Positions 44,544-58,176 of a stretch of DNA of 64,000 bases are shown piece by piece. This DNA comes from Rhizobium aethiopicum (GTDB taxonomy: Bacteria; Pseudomonadota; Alphaproteobacteria; Rhizobiales; Rhizobiaceae). The notes below the pieces were generated by a model, which was given only the letters and a program-made list of their open reading frames with translations, made no database searches and was not told where the DNA came from. Position 1 is the stretch's first letter. Each line of letters begins with the position of its first letter. The DNA is taken from positions 124,001 through 188,000 of the forward strand of contig NZ_FMAJ01000007.1 in assembly GCF_900094625.1 (NCBI RefSeq). Reading direction: 5' to 3'. Position numbers and translations under genes: made by a program.

Positions 44544-45767
44544 ATGACCCAGAATCACAAAAACTCCCTTCGTGGTCTTGTTCTCGCTTTTGTTGTCGCC
44601 GCCCAGGTAGGCCTGGTCCCCGACAACGCGAAAGCTGATTCCCGGTTCCAGAAATGGATCGCGGATTTTTACCAAACAGCCGCTCAGAGTGGCATCAGTA
44701 AGGCAACCTATCAAAAGGCCTTTTCCGGGGTGACGGAGCCCGACCCCACCGTGCTCGAAAAAGCGGCCTATCAGCCGGAATTCACCTCGAAGATCTGGGA
44801 CTACGTCGATTCCCGCGTCAATCCCTACACCGTCAAGATCGGCCGTGAGATGGCCGCCAAGCACGCAAGGACGCTCAATGCGATCGAGCAGCGCTATGGC
44901 GTCGACAAGGCCATTCTTCTCGCCATCTGGTCGATGGAATCGAATTACGGCGCGATCCTCGAGAAGGACGACCGGCTGCATTACGTGCCGCGCGCGCTGG
45001 CAACGCTTGCCTATGCCGATCCGCGCCGCGCCAAATTCGCCAAAAAGCAGTTGGTCGCCGCGCTGAAGATCCTGCAGAGCGGCGATGTGCCGGCGCGTGA
45101 GATGACCGGCTCCTGGGCCGGCGCCATGGGTCACACCCAGTTCATTCCGACCAGCTATCTGCTTTACGCCGTCGATGCTGACGGCAACGGCCATCGCGAC
45201 ATCTGGAATTCTGTGCCGGATGCACTGGCGACGTCGGCCAATCTCTTGATGAAGAATGGTTGGGACACCGGCAAGACCTGGGGCTACGAAGTCGTCGTTC
45301 CTGCGGCTGCGGCCAAGCAGGTCGGCAAGACCCATACGCTCGCGCAATGGGCGGCCCTCGGCCTGAAACGTCCGAACGGCAAGGCCTTCCGCGAAGGCGG
45401 CACCAAGGCCGTGCTGAAGATGCCGGCCGGAACTGGCGGCCCGGGCTTCCTGATGACGGCCAACTTCTTCACCATCAAGAACTACAATGCGTCGGACAGC
45501 TACGCGCTCGCAGTCGGCCTGCTGGCCGACCAGATCGCCGGTTATGGCGGCATGCAACAGCGTTGGCCACGCCCGGACGGCGCGCTCGACATCACCGAGA
45601 AATTCGAGCTTCAGACCCGTCTTAAGACACTTGGCTATTACAATGGCGAAGTCGACGGCAATTTCGGATCGGGTTCGAAAGCGGCGATATCGGCCGTGCA
45701 GGAGCGCATCGGCATGCAGCCGGACGGCGAGCCCTCGCTGCCGCTTCTAAACGCACTTCGCCGCTAG
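44544..45767 (+). CDS. Lytic murein transglycosylase (MltB/SLT_2 family)
   Basis: A 407-residue periplasmic peptidoglycan lyase. After a signal peptide (cleavage near NAKADS) comes the SLT_2 domain with catalytic Glu in WSMESNYGAI, then GSWAGAMGHTQFIPTSY and the C-terminal peptidoglycan-binding domain (LQTRLKTLGYYNGEVDGNFG, residues 345-405). All motifs look intact. It is followed by the SGNH-like gene in the same direction, so the two may act on the same polymer. Confidence 0.95.
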   Translation: MTQNHKNSLRGLVLAFVVAAQVGLVPDNAKADSRFQKWIADFYQTAAQSGISKATYQKAFSGVTEPDPTVLEKAAYQPEFTSKIWDYVDSRVNPYTVKIGREMAAKHARTLNAIEQRYGVDKAILLAIWSMESNYGAILEKDDRLHYVPRALATLAYADPRRAKFAKKQLVAALKILQSGDVPAREMTGSWAGAMGHTQFIPTSYLLYAVDADGNGHRDIWNSVPDALATSANLLMKNGWDTGKTWGYEVVVPAAAAKQVGKTHTLAQWAALGLKRPNGKAFREGGTKAVLKMPAGTGGPGFLMTANFFTIKNYNASDSYALAVGLLADQIAGYGGMQQRWPRPDGALDITEKFELQTRLKTLGYYNGEVDGNFGSGSKAAISAVQERIGMQPDGEPSLPLLNALRR

Positions 45768-45852
45768 AACCGGTGCAACGGTGGCCTAGATAAAGCCGGG
45801 GTAGACGCTGGCCTGCCCTGCGTGCAAGATGCCGGCAGATGCGGAACTGCCC

Positions 45853-47067
45853 ATGACGAAGAAAACAGATCGGACCCCTAAAATCCGTTGGCTGGCGCTC
45901 GCCTTGACTGCGGCTTCACTATACCTCGGCGCTCTTGCGCCGGTCGATGTCGCGCACGCCCAGGAACAGCGCTACCAGCGCCGGTCAATCCTCGACATCT
46001 TCCTAGGCCGGCGTTACCTCGACGATGAACCGCAGGCCCCTGATGTCCAGCAGCCGCGACGCCAGCAGCGCAAGCGCGCGCCGACGCAGAAAGCCGTGAT
46101 CAACACCCGCGCCGCGTCGCCGGTTCGCGCTCCCTTACAGGAAGAGCCTGTCGTGCAGAAGCTTGGCGATGCCCGCAAGATCCTGATTGTCGGCGATTTT
46201 CTCGCCAGCGGCCTCGGCGACGGCCTGACCGCCGCCTTCGAGACCTCGCCGGGTGTCATCGTCGAAGCCCGCGGCAACGTCTCCTCAGGCCTTGTCCGCG
46301 ACGATTATTACGACTGGCCGGAACAATTGCCGAAGATGATCGACGAGCTGAAGCCGGCGATGGTCGTCGTCATGATCGGCGCCAACGACCGCCAGCAGAT
46401 GGTGACCGACACCGCCAAGGAAAAATTCCGCACCGACGGCTGGTTTGCCGAGTATCGCCGGCGTGTCCTTTCTTTCGGCAAGGAAGTCACCAGCCGCAAG
46501 ATTCCGCTGCTCTGGGTCGGTCTTCCGGCCTTCGAATCCGATCAGATGACGGCCGATGCCATCCAGATGAACCAGCTCTACCGCAATCAGGTCGAAAGCA
46601 TCGGCGGCGAATTCGTCGATATATGGGATGGCTTTGTCGATGAAAACGGCACCTTCATCGTCACCGGTTCCGACGTGAACGGCCAGCAGGTGCGTCTGCG
46701 TACCTCCGACGGCGTCAACCTCACCCAGGCCGGCCGGCGCAAGCTTGCCTTCTATGTGGAAAAGCCCGCCCGCCGCATTCTCGGCACTCAGGCAAGCCCC
46801 GATCTGGTCCGCCTCGACGAAAGCAACCTGCCTGGTCTCGGCCTTCCCACCAATCCGGTCGAGCACACCGTGCCGATCAGCCTCTCCGATCCCAATCTCG
46901 ACGGCGGCGCCGAACTCCTTGGCGCAAGACCGCCGCCGGTGACGCTGACGAAATCGCCGCGGGATCTCCTGGTCGAACAGGGCGAGACGACGCCGGCACC
47001 CGTCGGGCGCGTCGACGACTATCGCATGCCGGCGGCCAAGGCGCCGGCCGAAGTGTCGGTGAAATAA
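45853..47067 (+). CDS. DUF459 SGNH-fold exported protein, probable pseudoenzyme
   Basis: About 404 residues: signal peptide (cleavage near VAHAQE), a low-complexity linker, and an SGNH-hydrolase-like domain (about 110-305) with VMIGANDRQ (block III). Two catalytic positions are altered: block I reads G-D115-F116 instead of G-D-S, and block V reads D286-G-V-N289 instead of D-x-x-H. Ser and His of the triad are thus missing, so ordinary esterase chemistry is unlikely. It lies 85 bases after mltB. ATG 45853 is preferred over 45829 for its spacing to GGA and its signal peptide. Confidence 0.82.
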   Translation: MTKKTDRTPKIRWLALALTAASLYLGALAPVDVAHAQEQRYQRRSILDIFLGRRYLDDEPQAPDVQQPRRQQRKRAPTQKAVINTRAASPVRAPLQEEPVVQKLGDARKILIVGDFLASGLGDGLTAAFETSPGVIVEARGNVSSGLVRDDYYDWPEQLPKMIDELKPAMVVVMIGANDRQQMVTDTAKEKFRTDGWFAEYRRRVLSFGKEVTSRKIPLLWVGLPAFESDQMTADAIQMNQLYRNQVESIGGEFVDIWDGFVDENGTFIVTGSDVNGQQVRLRTSDGVNLTQAGRRKLAFYVEKPARRILGTQASPDLVRLDESNLPGLGLPTNPVEHTVPISLSDPNLDGGAELLGARPPPVTLTKSPRDLLVEQGETTPAPVGRVDDYRMPAAKAPAEVSVK

Positions 47068-47082
47068 GAAAGTCGCGCGAGC

Positions 47083-47706
47083 TTACGCCGCCTGCGGCCA
47101 GCTCAGATAATAGTAGTTTGAGCCGATCAGACCGAAGAAGGCATGGCTGTCGTTCGTCTGGTCGACATAGCTGCCGTTCTCCTTGACAAAGGCTCCGTCC
47201 GAGCCGCGTTCCAGATGCGCATCGAGGAAGTCACTCCAGCCGCTGACATCGATCGCCTTACCCGTCTTTTCGGTATCTGCCTCATCAGGATCGTCAACAT
47301 CCCAGGCGGCGACCGACACGCCCTGCGTCGGATCGGAGATGGTGAGCGTGCCTGCTTCGAACGCAGCCAGCATGTCATGAGCCTTGCCGCTTTCGCCTTC
47401 GGCCGCAGCCGCTTCCTGCAGCTGTTTCTTCAGCATCGACATGAAAGAGGCGCTGGTCACATCCGCGCTATCGCCAGTCGTGTCGGTCTCGTCTGACGTG
47501 TCGTCCTTGGACGAAAGCGTGTCGAGCAGCCCTGACAGGGCCCGATTGGAAAGAAGCGACGCGGAGCTGGAATCGAGTCCGTAGCCGCTTAGAATGCTTG
47601 CGGCCGACGAACTCTGCGCATCCTCCGAGCCTTCATCAGCGCTACGAAGATTCTTCAGGGCATATTGGGCCGAAACCATCCTTGTATTGTCGAGTGCAGA
47701 AATCAT
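47083..47706 (-). CDS. Hypothetical acidic protein
   Basis: A 207-residue protein I do not recognise. It has no signal peptide or membrane helix. The start MISALDNTRMVSAQYALKNL resembles the N-terminus of secreted flagellar proteins only loosely. The middle is rich in Ser, Asp and Thr (TSDETDTTGDSADVTSA), followed by a helical stretch and a compact C-terminus (GWSDFLDAHLERGSDGAFVKENGSYVD). It is convergent with the SGNH-like gene (15-base gap) and lies upstream of the gltD terminator. Likely real, since codon use matches the neighbourhood. Confidence 0.65.
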   Translation of the reverse strand: MISALDNTRMVSAQYALKNLRSADEGSEDAQSSSAASILSGYGLDSSSASLLSNRALSGLLDTLSSKDDTSDETDTTGDSADVTSASFMSMLKKQLQEAAAAEGESGKAHDMLAAFEAGTLTISDPTQGVSVAAWDVDDPDEADTEKTGKAIDVSGWSDFLDAHLERGSDGAFVKENGSYVDQTNDSHAFFGLIGSNYYYLSWPQAA

Positions 47707-47933
47707 TTGAATAATCCTTGTCGATCATTCGCGGCGGTCATGGTCCTGGCGCCGCGGCTGATGGTGGAATGCCTTGGCCGGAACGGGCATGTCCGCGCCG
47801 GTTGCCGCCGACTTCTGAGTCCGCGCCTGGCACAAGCTTCACGCCCGGCCATTGCCTGAGGCTTACGGCTCAACCAGGCGCGTCAAGAGGTCGCACCGGC
47901 AGAAGAGGTCATGCCGGACGCGCCGCGCGCAAT

Positions 47934-47960
47934 AAAAAACTCCGCCGGGAGGGCGGAGTT
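47934..47960 (-). terminator. Intrinsic terminator after gltD
   Basis: Stem ACTCCGCC / GGCGGAGT (extendable by one A-T pair) with a 5-base loop. On the minus strand it is followed by a U-run from the A-tract 47934-47939. It lies 30 bases after the gltD stop. The rest of 47707-47990 shows no gene. Confidence 0.85.
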
Positions 47961-47990
47961 CGTGTCTTTGTCAGTTTATATGAGGCGCGA

Positions 47991-49445
47991 TCAATTTGGC
48001 AGGACGGTCGAGCCCATCAAGGCCTCGTCGATCGCGCGTGCCGCCTGGCGGCCTTCGCGGATCGCCCAGACCACCAGTGACTGGCCGCGGCGCACGTCTC
48101 CCGCCGTCCACAGCTTGTCGACCGACGTTTTGTAGTCGCGGTCGTTGGCGACGACGTTGGTCGAGCCGCGCTTGTCGGTGTTGAGCGTCAGCTTGCCCTC
48201 GAGTTCCTTCAGCAGGCTTGTTGTGAACGGCCCGCGGAACCCGATGGCGATGAAGGCGAGATCGGCGCGGATGACGAATTCCGTACCGGCAACCGGCCGC
48301 CGGCGCTCGTCGACCTCGCAGCACTTGACGCCCGTCAGCACGCCGTCTTCACCGACGAATTCGAGCGTCGCAACCTGGAACTCGCGCACGGCGCCCTCGG
48401 CCTGCGAAGAGGAGGTGCGCATCTTCGTCGCCCAGAAGGGCCAGACGGCGAGCTTGTCTTCCTTTTCCGGCGGCTGCGGCCGGATGTCGAGCTGGGTGAC
48501 CTTGACGGCGCCCTGGCGAAACGCCGTGCCGACGCAGTCCGAAGCCGTATCGCCACCGCCGACGACGACGACATGTTTGGCGCCGGCAAGGATCGGGTCC
48601 GACGGCCAGCCGACGCTGTCGATGTTCTCGCGTCCGACGCGGCGGTTCTGCTGGACGAGATAAGGCATCGCATCATGCACGCCGGCAAGGTCGGTGCCCG
48701 GAATGCCCGCCTCGCGCGGCGTCTCAGAGCCGCCGCAATAAAGGACGGCGTCATGATCGGAGAGCAGCTGCTCGACCTTTATGTCCACGCCTACATTGAC
48801 GCCGCAATGGAAGGTGACGCCCTCGCCCTTCATCTGCTCGACGCGACGGTCGATGAAGTTTTTCTCCATCTTGAAATCCGGGATGCCGTAGCGCAGCAGC
48901 CCGCCGGGCTTGGTCTCGCGCTCGTAGACATGCACCTCGTGGCCGGCGCGGCCGAGCTGCTGGGCGGCAGCCATGCCCGCGGGACCGGAGCCGATGACGG
49001 CGACCTTCTTGCCGGTATGGACCGTGGCCGGCTGCGGCCTGATAAAGCCGAGCTCATAGGCCTTGTCGGCGATTGCCTGCTCGACCGTCTTGATGGCGAC
49101 GGGCGCATCCTCGAGATTCAAGGTGCACGCTTCCTCGCAGGGAGCGGGGCAGACGCGGCCGGTGAACTCCGGGAAGTTGTTGGTCGAATGCAGGTTCTGG
49201 ATCGCCGCTTCCCAGTTGTTGTTGTAGACGAGGTCGTTCCAGTCCGGAATCTGGTTGTGAACCGGGCAACCGGTGGGACCGTGACAATAGGGGATGCCAC
49301 AGTCCATGCAGCGCGCGGCCTGTTTCTGCACTTCCGGATCCGACATCGGGATTGTGAACTCGCGGAAATGACGGATACGATCCGACGCCGGCTGATATTT
49401 CGCCACCTGCCGGTCGATTTCCAGAAACCCTGTTACCTTGCCCAT
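47991..49445 (-). CDS. gltD: Glutamate synthase (NADPH), small subunit
   Basis: GltD passes electrons from NADPH via FAD and 4Fe-4S clusters to GltB. The 484-residue protein has the N-terminal Cys clusters (CMDCGIPYC, GCPVHN, CPAPCEEACTL), the FAD site VAVIGSGPAGMAAA and the NADPH site VVVVGGGDTASDCVG. ATG 49445 follows a GGGAC site and gives the family start MGKVTGFLEID; the upstream extension is spurious. It is 225 bases downstream of gltB on the same strand. Confidence 0.96.
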   Translation of the reverse strand: MGKVTGFLEIDRQVAKYQPASDRIRHFREFTIPMSDPEVQKQAARCMDCGIPYCHGPTGCPVHNQIPDWNDLVYNNNWEAAIQNLHSTNNFPEFTGRVCPAPCEEACTLNLEDAPVAIKTVEQAIADKAYELGFIRPQPATVHTGKKVAVIGSGPAGMAAAQQLGRAGHEVHVYERETKPGGLLRYGIPDFKMEKNFIDRRVEQMKGEGVTFHCGVNVGVDIKVEQLLSDHDAVLYCGGSETPREAGIPGTDLAGVHDAMPYLVQQNRRVGRENIDSVGWPSDPILAGAKHVVVVGGGDTASDCVGTAFRQGAVKVTQLDIRPQPPEKEDKLAVWPFWATKMRTSSSQAEGAVREFQVATLEFVGEDGVLTGVKCCEVDERRRPVAGTEFVIRADLAFIAIGFRGPFTTSLLKELEGKLTLNTDKRGSTNVVANDRDYKTSVDKLWTAGDVRRGQSLVVWAIREGRQAARAIDEALMGSTVLPN

Positions 49446-49669
49446 GTCTTCGTCCCTTACCCTCATGACCGCCTCACCCGCGGCCAGTTGTCTGTCATCA
49501 GTCCCGGTATTCCGGGCGGGTTGCTTCTCTTGACCGTCATTGGAACAAATCTCCTGAAGGAGCCGCGTGATCCGGACAGCCTCCGCCGTCGTCATGATCG
49601 TCACGGGTCATCGAGATGTTTCCGGCATCCGCCACCTGCGATCAGCAGGTGGCGAATGCCCCGGTGCAA

Positions 49670-54391
<4,722 letters not shown>

Positions 54392-54928
54392 CGTCTTTCC
54401 TCCTGTCGAAGCCCGCGGGGCCGCGGGCGGCTTTTAGTCTTGCGCCGCGACCCGAAAATAGGTCCGTCGCATGACAGCGCTGTTGCATTGTGAAGATCGG
54501 CCGCAGACACCTGCTTCTTGAAGAAAGCAAACCGTCGCGTTCCGCGCCTGCCATTCGCCTCCGCGCGCCGGCTAGGCTTGACGCTCGGAAGAACTATAAC
54601 GTGAAAGCCCGTCGCTGCCAGGGTTTTCGGCGCTTCTTCGGCCGCAAGGGCCAAAATAGGACAGCAACACTGTCCTAATTCATCAGTTCTATGCCAGAAA
54701 CGATCCCGGTCCGCAAGAGCGTGCCGCCAAAAATCGTCATTTTGCGACGGAAGATTGCCAGATAAACCACAATACCGAAATAAAATTACGTATCATGGCC
54801 TCATTCTTTTTATTGATTGCGTAATTCAATTTTCGTGATGTGTCAGGGGCGACAACCTTGATCCCGTGAAGCTTTGGCGTAAGGTCCGCTGCGAACCTCC
54901 CGCTCTTACACTCCCCACGGTCTCCTTC
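54392..54928. other. 537-base intergenic region upstream of gltB
   Basis: Two sequence elements are visible. An 18-base palindrome, GCCCGCGG-GG-CCGCGGGC (54411-54428), lies in the presumed gltB leader. An inverted repeat TAGGACAG-CAACA-CTGTCCTA (54657-54677) is operator-like. From about 54700 to 54850 the DNA is AT-rich, as in promoters. Short open frames on both strands have no ribosome site or family match. No RNA gene is recognised. Confidence 0.6.
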
Positions 54929-55981
54929 ATGTTCTTTGCTTCCGATAATTGGGCCGGCGCCCACAGATCCATTGCCGAACGCCTGCTGACGGAATCGGCC
55001 GGATTTGCTCCTGCCTATGGCGCCGGCGATCTTGACAAAAAGGTCGAAGCCCGCTTCTGCGAGATCTTCGAACGTGAAGTTTCCGTTTTCTTCGTCGCCA
55101 CCGGCACGGCGGCTAACTCCCTGGCGCTGGCGAGCGTCCAGCGCCCCGGCGGCATTACCTTCTGTCATTCGGAAGCCCATGTGATCGAAGATGAATGCGG
55201 CGCACCGGAATTCTTCTCGGGCTCCGCCCGCCTCATGGCCGTCGACGGCGAAGCCGGCAAGATCGATCCGGCCAGGTTTTCGGCAAAGATCGCCAACTTC
55301 CCGGAGGACGCTCTCCGTCATGGCCGCGCCAGCGCGGTGACCATCACTCAGGCGACCGAGATCGGCACCGTCTATTCGCTGCCGGAGATCGGCGAGATTG
55401 CCGCCATATCGAGGAAGCGCAACCTGCCGCTCCACATGGATGGCGCCCGCTTCGCCAATGCGCTGATCGCACTTGATGCGACCCCGGCGGAGATGACCTG
55501 GAAGCGCGGCATCGACATGCTGTCCTTCGGTGGCACCAAGAACGGCTGCTGGTGCGCCGAAGCCATCGTCTTCTTCAATCCGGATCAGGCAAGGGAAATG
55601 CCCTTCATCCGCAAACGCGCCGCCCAGCATTTCTCCAAGTCGCGCTTCATCGCTGCCCAGTTCGATGCCTATTTCGAAAACGGTCTCTGGCTCGATCTCG
55701 CCCGCCATTCGAACGCCATGGCCGACCGCTTGCGCGCTGGCATCGGCGCCAGCAACGCCGCCCGCCTCGCCTGGCCGACCGCGTCCAACGAAGTCTTTGC
55801 CGTCGTCAGCAAAAGCGCTGCGAAAATCGCCGAGCAAAAGGGCGCCAAATTCTACGAATGGCCGACCCCGGCAACAACGCCGGAACTCGTTTCCGAAAAC
55901 GAAGCCCTGATCCGTCTCGTCACCAGTTTTGCGACGACGGAAGCTGATGTCGATGGTTTCCTGAAGTGCCTTTCCGTGTGA
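54929..55981 (+). CDS. ltaE: Low-specificity L-threonine aldolase
   Basis: Cleaves L-threonine and L-allo-threonine to glycine and acetaldehyde. The 350-residue PLP enzyme has the substrate/PLP motifs VATGTAANSLAL, HMDGARFANA and the Schiff-base Lys in LSFGGTKNG. ATG 54929 (MFFASDNWAG) is the family start; an upstream GTG at 54866 adds 21 residues without similarity. It is convergent with the LysR gene. Confidence 0.93.
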   Translation: MFFASDNWAGAHRSIAERLLTESAGFAPAYGAGDLDKKVEARFCEIFEREVSVFFVATGTAANSLALASVQRPGGITFCHSEAHVIEDECGAPEFFSGSARLMAVDGEAGKIDPARFSAKIANFPEDALRHGRASAVTITQATEIGTVYSLPEIGEIAAISRKRNLPLHMDGARFANALIALDATPAEMTWKRGIDMLSFGGTKNGCWCAEAIVFFNPDQAREMPFIRKRAAQHFSKSRFIAAQFDAYFENGLWLDLARHSNAMADRLRAGIGASNAARLAWPTASNEVFAVVSKSAAKIAEQKGAKFYEWPTPATTPELVSENEALIRLVTSFATTEADVDGFLKCLSV

Positions 55982-56044
55982 TCGCCGCTGGAAAGCCCCG
56001 CCCATTCCAGGGCCTTTCCCAGGGGCCTTCGATGACGCAGCGCC

Positions 56045-56932
56045 TCACGCTGACTTTAGCCGCCTGACCTTCTGCAGAATATCCTCGGAGAGTGCGGCGA
56101 CCAGCGCCTGATCCGCTCCCTTGCGCGGCACCAGCACGAATTCCACGTCCTCCAGCACCGGCAGCTTTCCTGCAGCGATTTCCTTCAGCCCTGATGGCGC
56201 CATGCTGCGCGGCTGCACCAGCACGCCCATTCCGGCCCTCGCCGCCGCCGTCAGGCCGCTGAGGCTGCCGCAGGTGCAGACGATCCGCCACGCCACGCCG
56301 TTTCGCCCAAGCGCCTCCAGCGCAATCGCCCGCGTGACGCTCGGCGGCGGAAAGGCGATCAGCGGCAGGAGACCGGAGGCGAGCATATGCTCGGGATCGC
56401 GCGCCAGCCAGACGAGCGGCTCGCGATAGACAAGTTTTCCTCGCGCATCGCCGAGCCGGCGCTTGGCAAGCACCAGGTCGATCTCGCCATTGTCCTGCAT
56501 CTCGTAAAGGACGCCTGATAGTGCCACCGTCAGCTCCAGGTCGACGAATGGGTGTGAACGAACGAAATCCTCCAGCACAGCCGGCAGCTGGCTGGTGACG
56601 AAATCCTCCGACACGCCGAGCCGCAGGCTGCCGCGCAGGCTGTTGCTCTTGAACAGCGACTGCACCTGCCCGTCGATCGAGAGCATGGCGCGTGCATGCG
56701 AAAGCAGTGCCTCGCCGTCGCCGGTAAGCATCACCTTATGCGTGTCGCGCGCCAGCAGCTTGCGCCCGAGTGTCGCCTCCAGCCGCTGGATATGCTGGCT
56801 GACCGTCGATTGGCCAAGGCCCAGCCTTTCCGCCGCAAGCGTGAAGCTGCCCATCTGCTCGACGGCAACGAAACTGCGCAGTTGCGAGAGGTCGAGCAAA
56901 TCCTGATCCTCGATAACTGTTATTCGTTGCAT
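56045..56932 (-). CDS. LysR-family transcriptional regulator
   Basis: A 295-residue LysR regulator. The DNA-binding domain is clear (LSQLRSFVAVEQMGSFTLAAERLG, residues 13-36, with SQHIQRLEATLGRKLLAR) and an effector domain follows. Its start is 55 bases from the divergent SBF-like transporter, a spacing typical of a LysR regulator and its target. Inducer unknown. Confidence 0.93.
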   Translation of the reverse strand: MQRITVIEDQDLLDLSQLRSFVAVEQMGSFTLAAERLGLGQSTVSQHIQRLEATLGRKLLARDTHKVMLTGDGEALLSHARAMLSIDGQVQSLFKSNSLRGSLRLGVSEDFVTSQLPAVLEDFVRSHPFVDLELTVALSGVLYEMQDNGEIDLVLAKRRLGDARGKLVYREPLVWLARDPEHMLASGLLPLIAFPPPSVTRAIALEALGRNGVAWRIVCTCGSLSGLTAAARAGMGVLVQPRSMAPSGLKEIAAGKLPVLEDVEFVLVPRKGADQALVAALSEDILQKVRRLKSA

Positions 56933-56987
56933 CCTGGATCATAATGGACGACAAAACAATGACTATTCTTATTGCTGCGAGACCGAC

Positions 56988-57992
56988 ATGCGCCGTTTTC
57001 TGCCCGACACGTTCACGATCCTGCTCGTCTGCACCGTCATCCTCGCCTCCCTGTTTCCGGCGAGCGGCCGTTTTGCGGATTACTTCGGCATCGCCACCGA
57101 TCTTGCCATCGCGGCGCTGTTCTTCCTGCACGGCGCGCGCCTTTCCCGTGATGTCGTCGTATCAGGTCTCCTGCACTGGCGCCTACATCTGGTCATTCTG
57201 CTGACGACATTCGGCATCTTCCCGCTGCTCGGTGTCGGGCTCGGCTTCATTCCCGATACGATCCTGCCGCGGCCGCTCTATCTCGGCATCCTCTTCCTGT
57301 GCGTGCTGCCGTCGACGGTGCAGTCGTCGATCGCCTTCACCTCGATAGCGGGCGGCAACGTGCCTGCCGCCATCTGCTCGGCCTCCGCCTCGAACATTTT
57401 CGGCATGTTCCTGACGCCGCTGCTCGTCGGCCTGCTCTTTTCTGTCGGCGGCCATGGCGGTTTCTCCTTCGACGCGCTTCAGCAGATCCTGCTGCAGCTG
57501 CTTGCTCCTTTTATTGTCGGCCAGATCCTGCAGCCCTGGATCGGCGATTGGATTCGCGCCAAGAAAAAGATCCTGATGCCGGTCGACCGCGGCTCGATCC
57601 TGATGGTCGTCTACCTCGCCTTCTCGACGGCGGTCGTCGAGGGGCTGTGGCACACCTTCTCGATCGCCGACATCGCCGTCGTCATCGTTGCCGACATCAT
57701 GCTTCTGGTGCTCGTGCTTGTTTTGACGATGTTCGGCAGCCGCTGGCTGGGCTTCAACAAGGCCGATGAGATCACCATCACCTTCTGCGGCTCGAAGAAG
57801 AGCCTGGCGAGCGGCGTGCCGATGGCGAATGTCATCTTTGCCGGCCAGTCGATCGGCGCGATCGTGCTTCCGCTGATGCTCTTCCACCAGATCCAGCTCA
57901 TGGCCTGCGCCGTCATCGCCCAGAAATACGCCGCCGCTGCGGCCCGCCGCGCAACGGAACAGCAGATTAAAGATGCCGCCAGCCCTGCCTAG
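56988..57992 (+). CDS. Bile acid:sodium symporter-like (SBF/YfeH) transporter
   Basis: A 334-residue membrane protein with about ten helices. The SBF-like signature is seen in LPSTVQSSIAFTSIAGGNVPAA and the crossover near ITFCGSKKSLASGVPMAN. The substrate is unknown; family members carry organic anions with sodium. The ATG at 56988 is 55 bases from the divergent LysR gene. A palindromic repeat begins right at its stop codon. Confidence 0.9.
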   Translation: MRRFLPDTFTILLVCTVILASLFPASGRFADYFGIATDLAIAALFFLHGARLSRDVVVSGLLHWRLHLVILLTTFGIFPLLGVGLGFIPDTILPRPLYLGILFLCVLPSTVQSSIAFTSIAGGNVPAAICSASASNIFGMFLTPLLVGLLFSVGGHGGFSFDALQQILLQLLAPFIVGQILQPWIGDWIRAKKKILMPVDRGSILMVVYLAFSTAVVEGLWHTFSIADIAVVIVADIMLLVLVLVLTMFGSRWLGFNKADEITITFCGSKKSLASGVPMANVIFAGQSIGAIVLPLMLFHQIQLMACAVIAQKYAAAAARRATEQQIKDAASPA

Positions 57993-57993
57993 A

Positions 57994-58115
57994 GCAATTC
58001 CAGAAAAATGCGAAGCGGTTTCCCCAGGCAAAGCGCGAAGCGCTTTGCCTGGAATTGCGTAAATCCAAAAGGTTAGAGCGGTTCTGCGCTTACGTGAAAA
58101 GCTGAACCGCTCTAA
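57994..58115. repeat. Composite rhizobial palindromic element
   Basis: Two nested and adjacent hairpins. GCAATTCCAG (57994-58003) pairs with CTGGAATTGC (58049-58058), enclosing a perfect 12-bp hairpin CCAGGCAAAGCG / CGCTTTGCCTGG (58024-58052). Then TTAGAGCGGTTC (58073-58084) pairs with GAACCGCTCTAA (58104-58115). This arrangement is common between rhizobial genes; I cannot count copies from this window. Confidence 0.75.
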
Positions 58116-58123
58116 GCGGCAAA

Positions 58124-58151
58124 TAAAAACGGCGCCCCGATGGGAGCGCCG
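58124..58151 (-). terminator. Intrinsic terminator after hsp20
   Basis: On the minus strand a GC-rich stem (CGGCGCTCCC pairing with GGGGCGCCG, one bulge) with an ATC loop, followed by U-rich RNA from the A-tract 58121-58129. It lies about 25 bases past the hsp20 stop. Confidence 0.75.
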
Positions 58152-58176
58152 CCCGTTTCCTCGTAAAGAAGAATAA

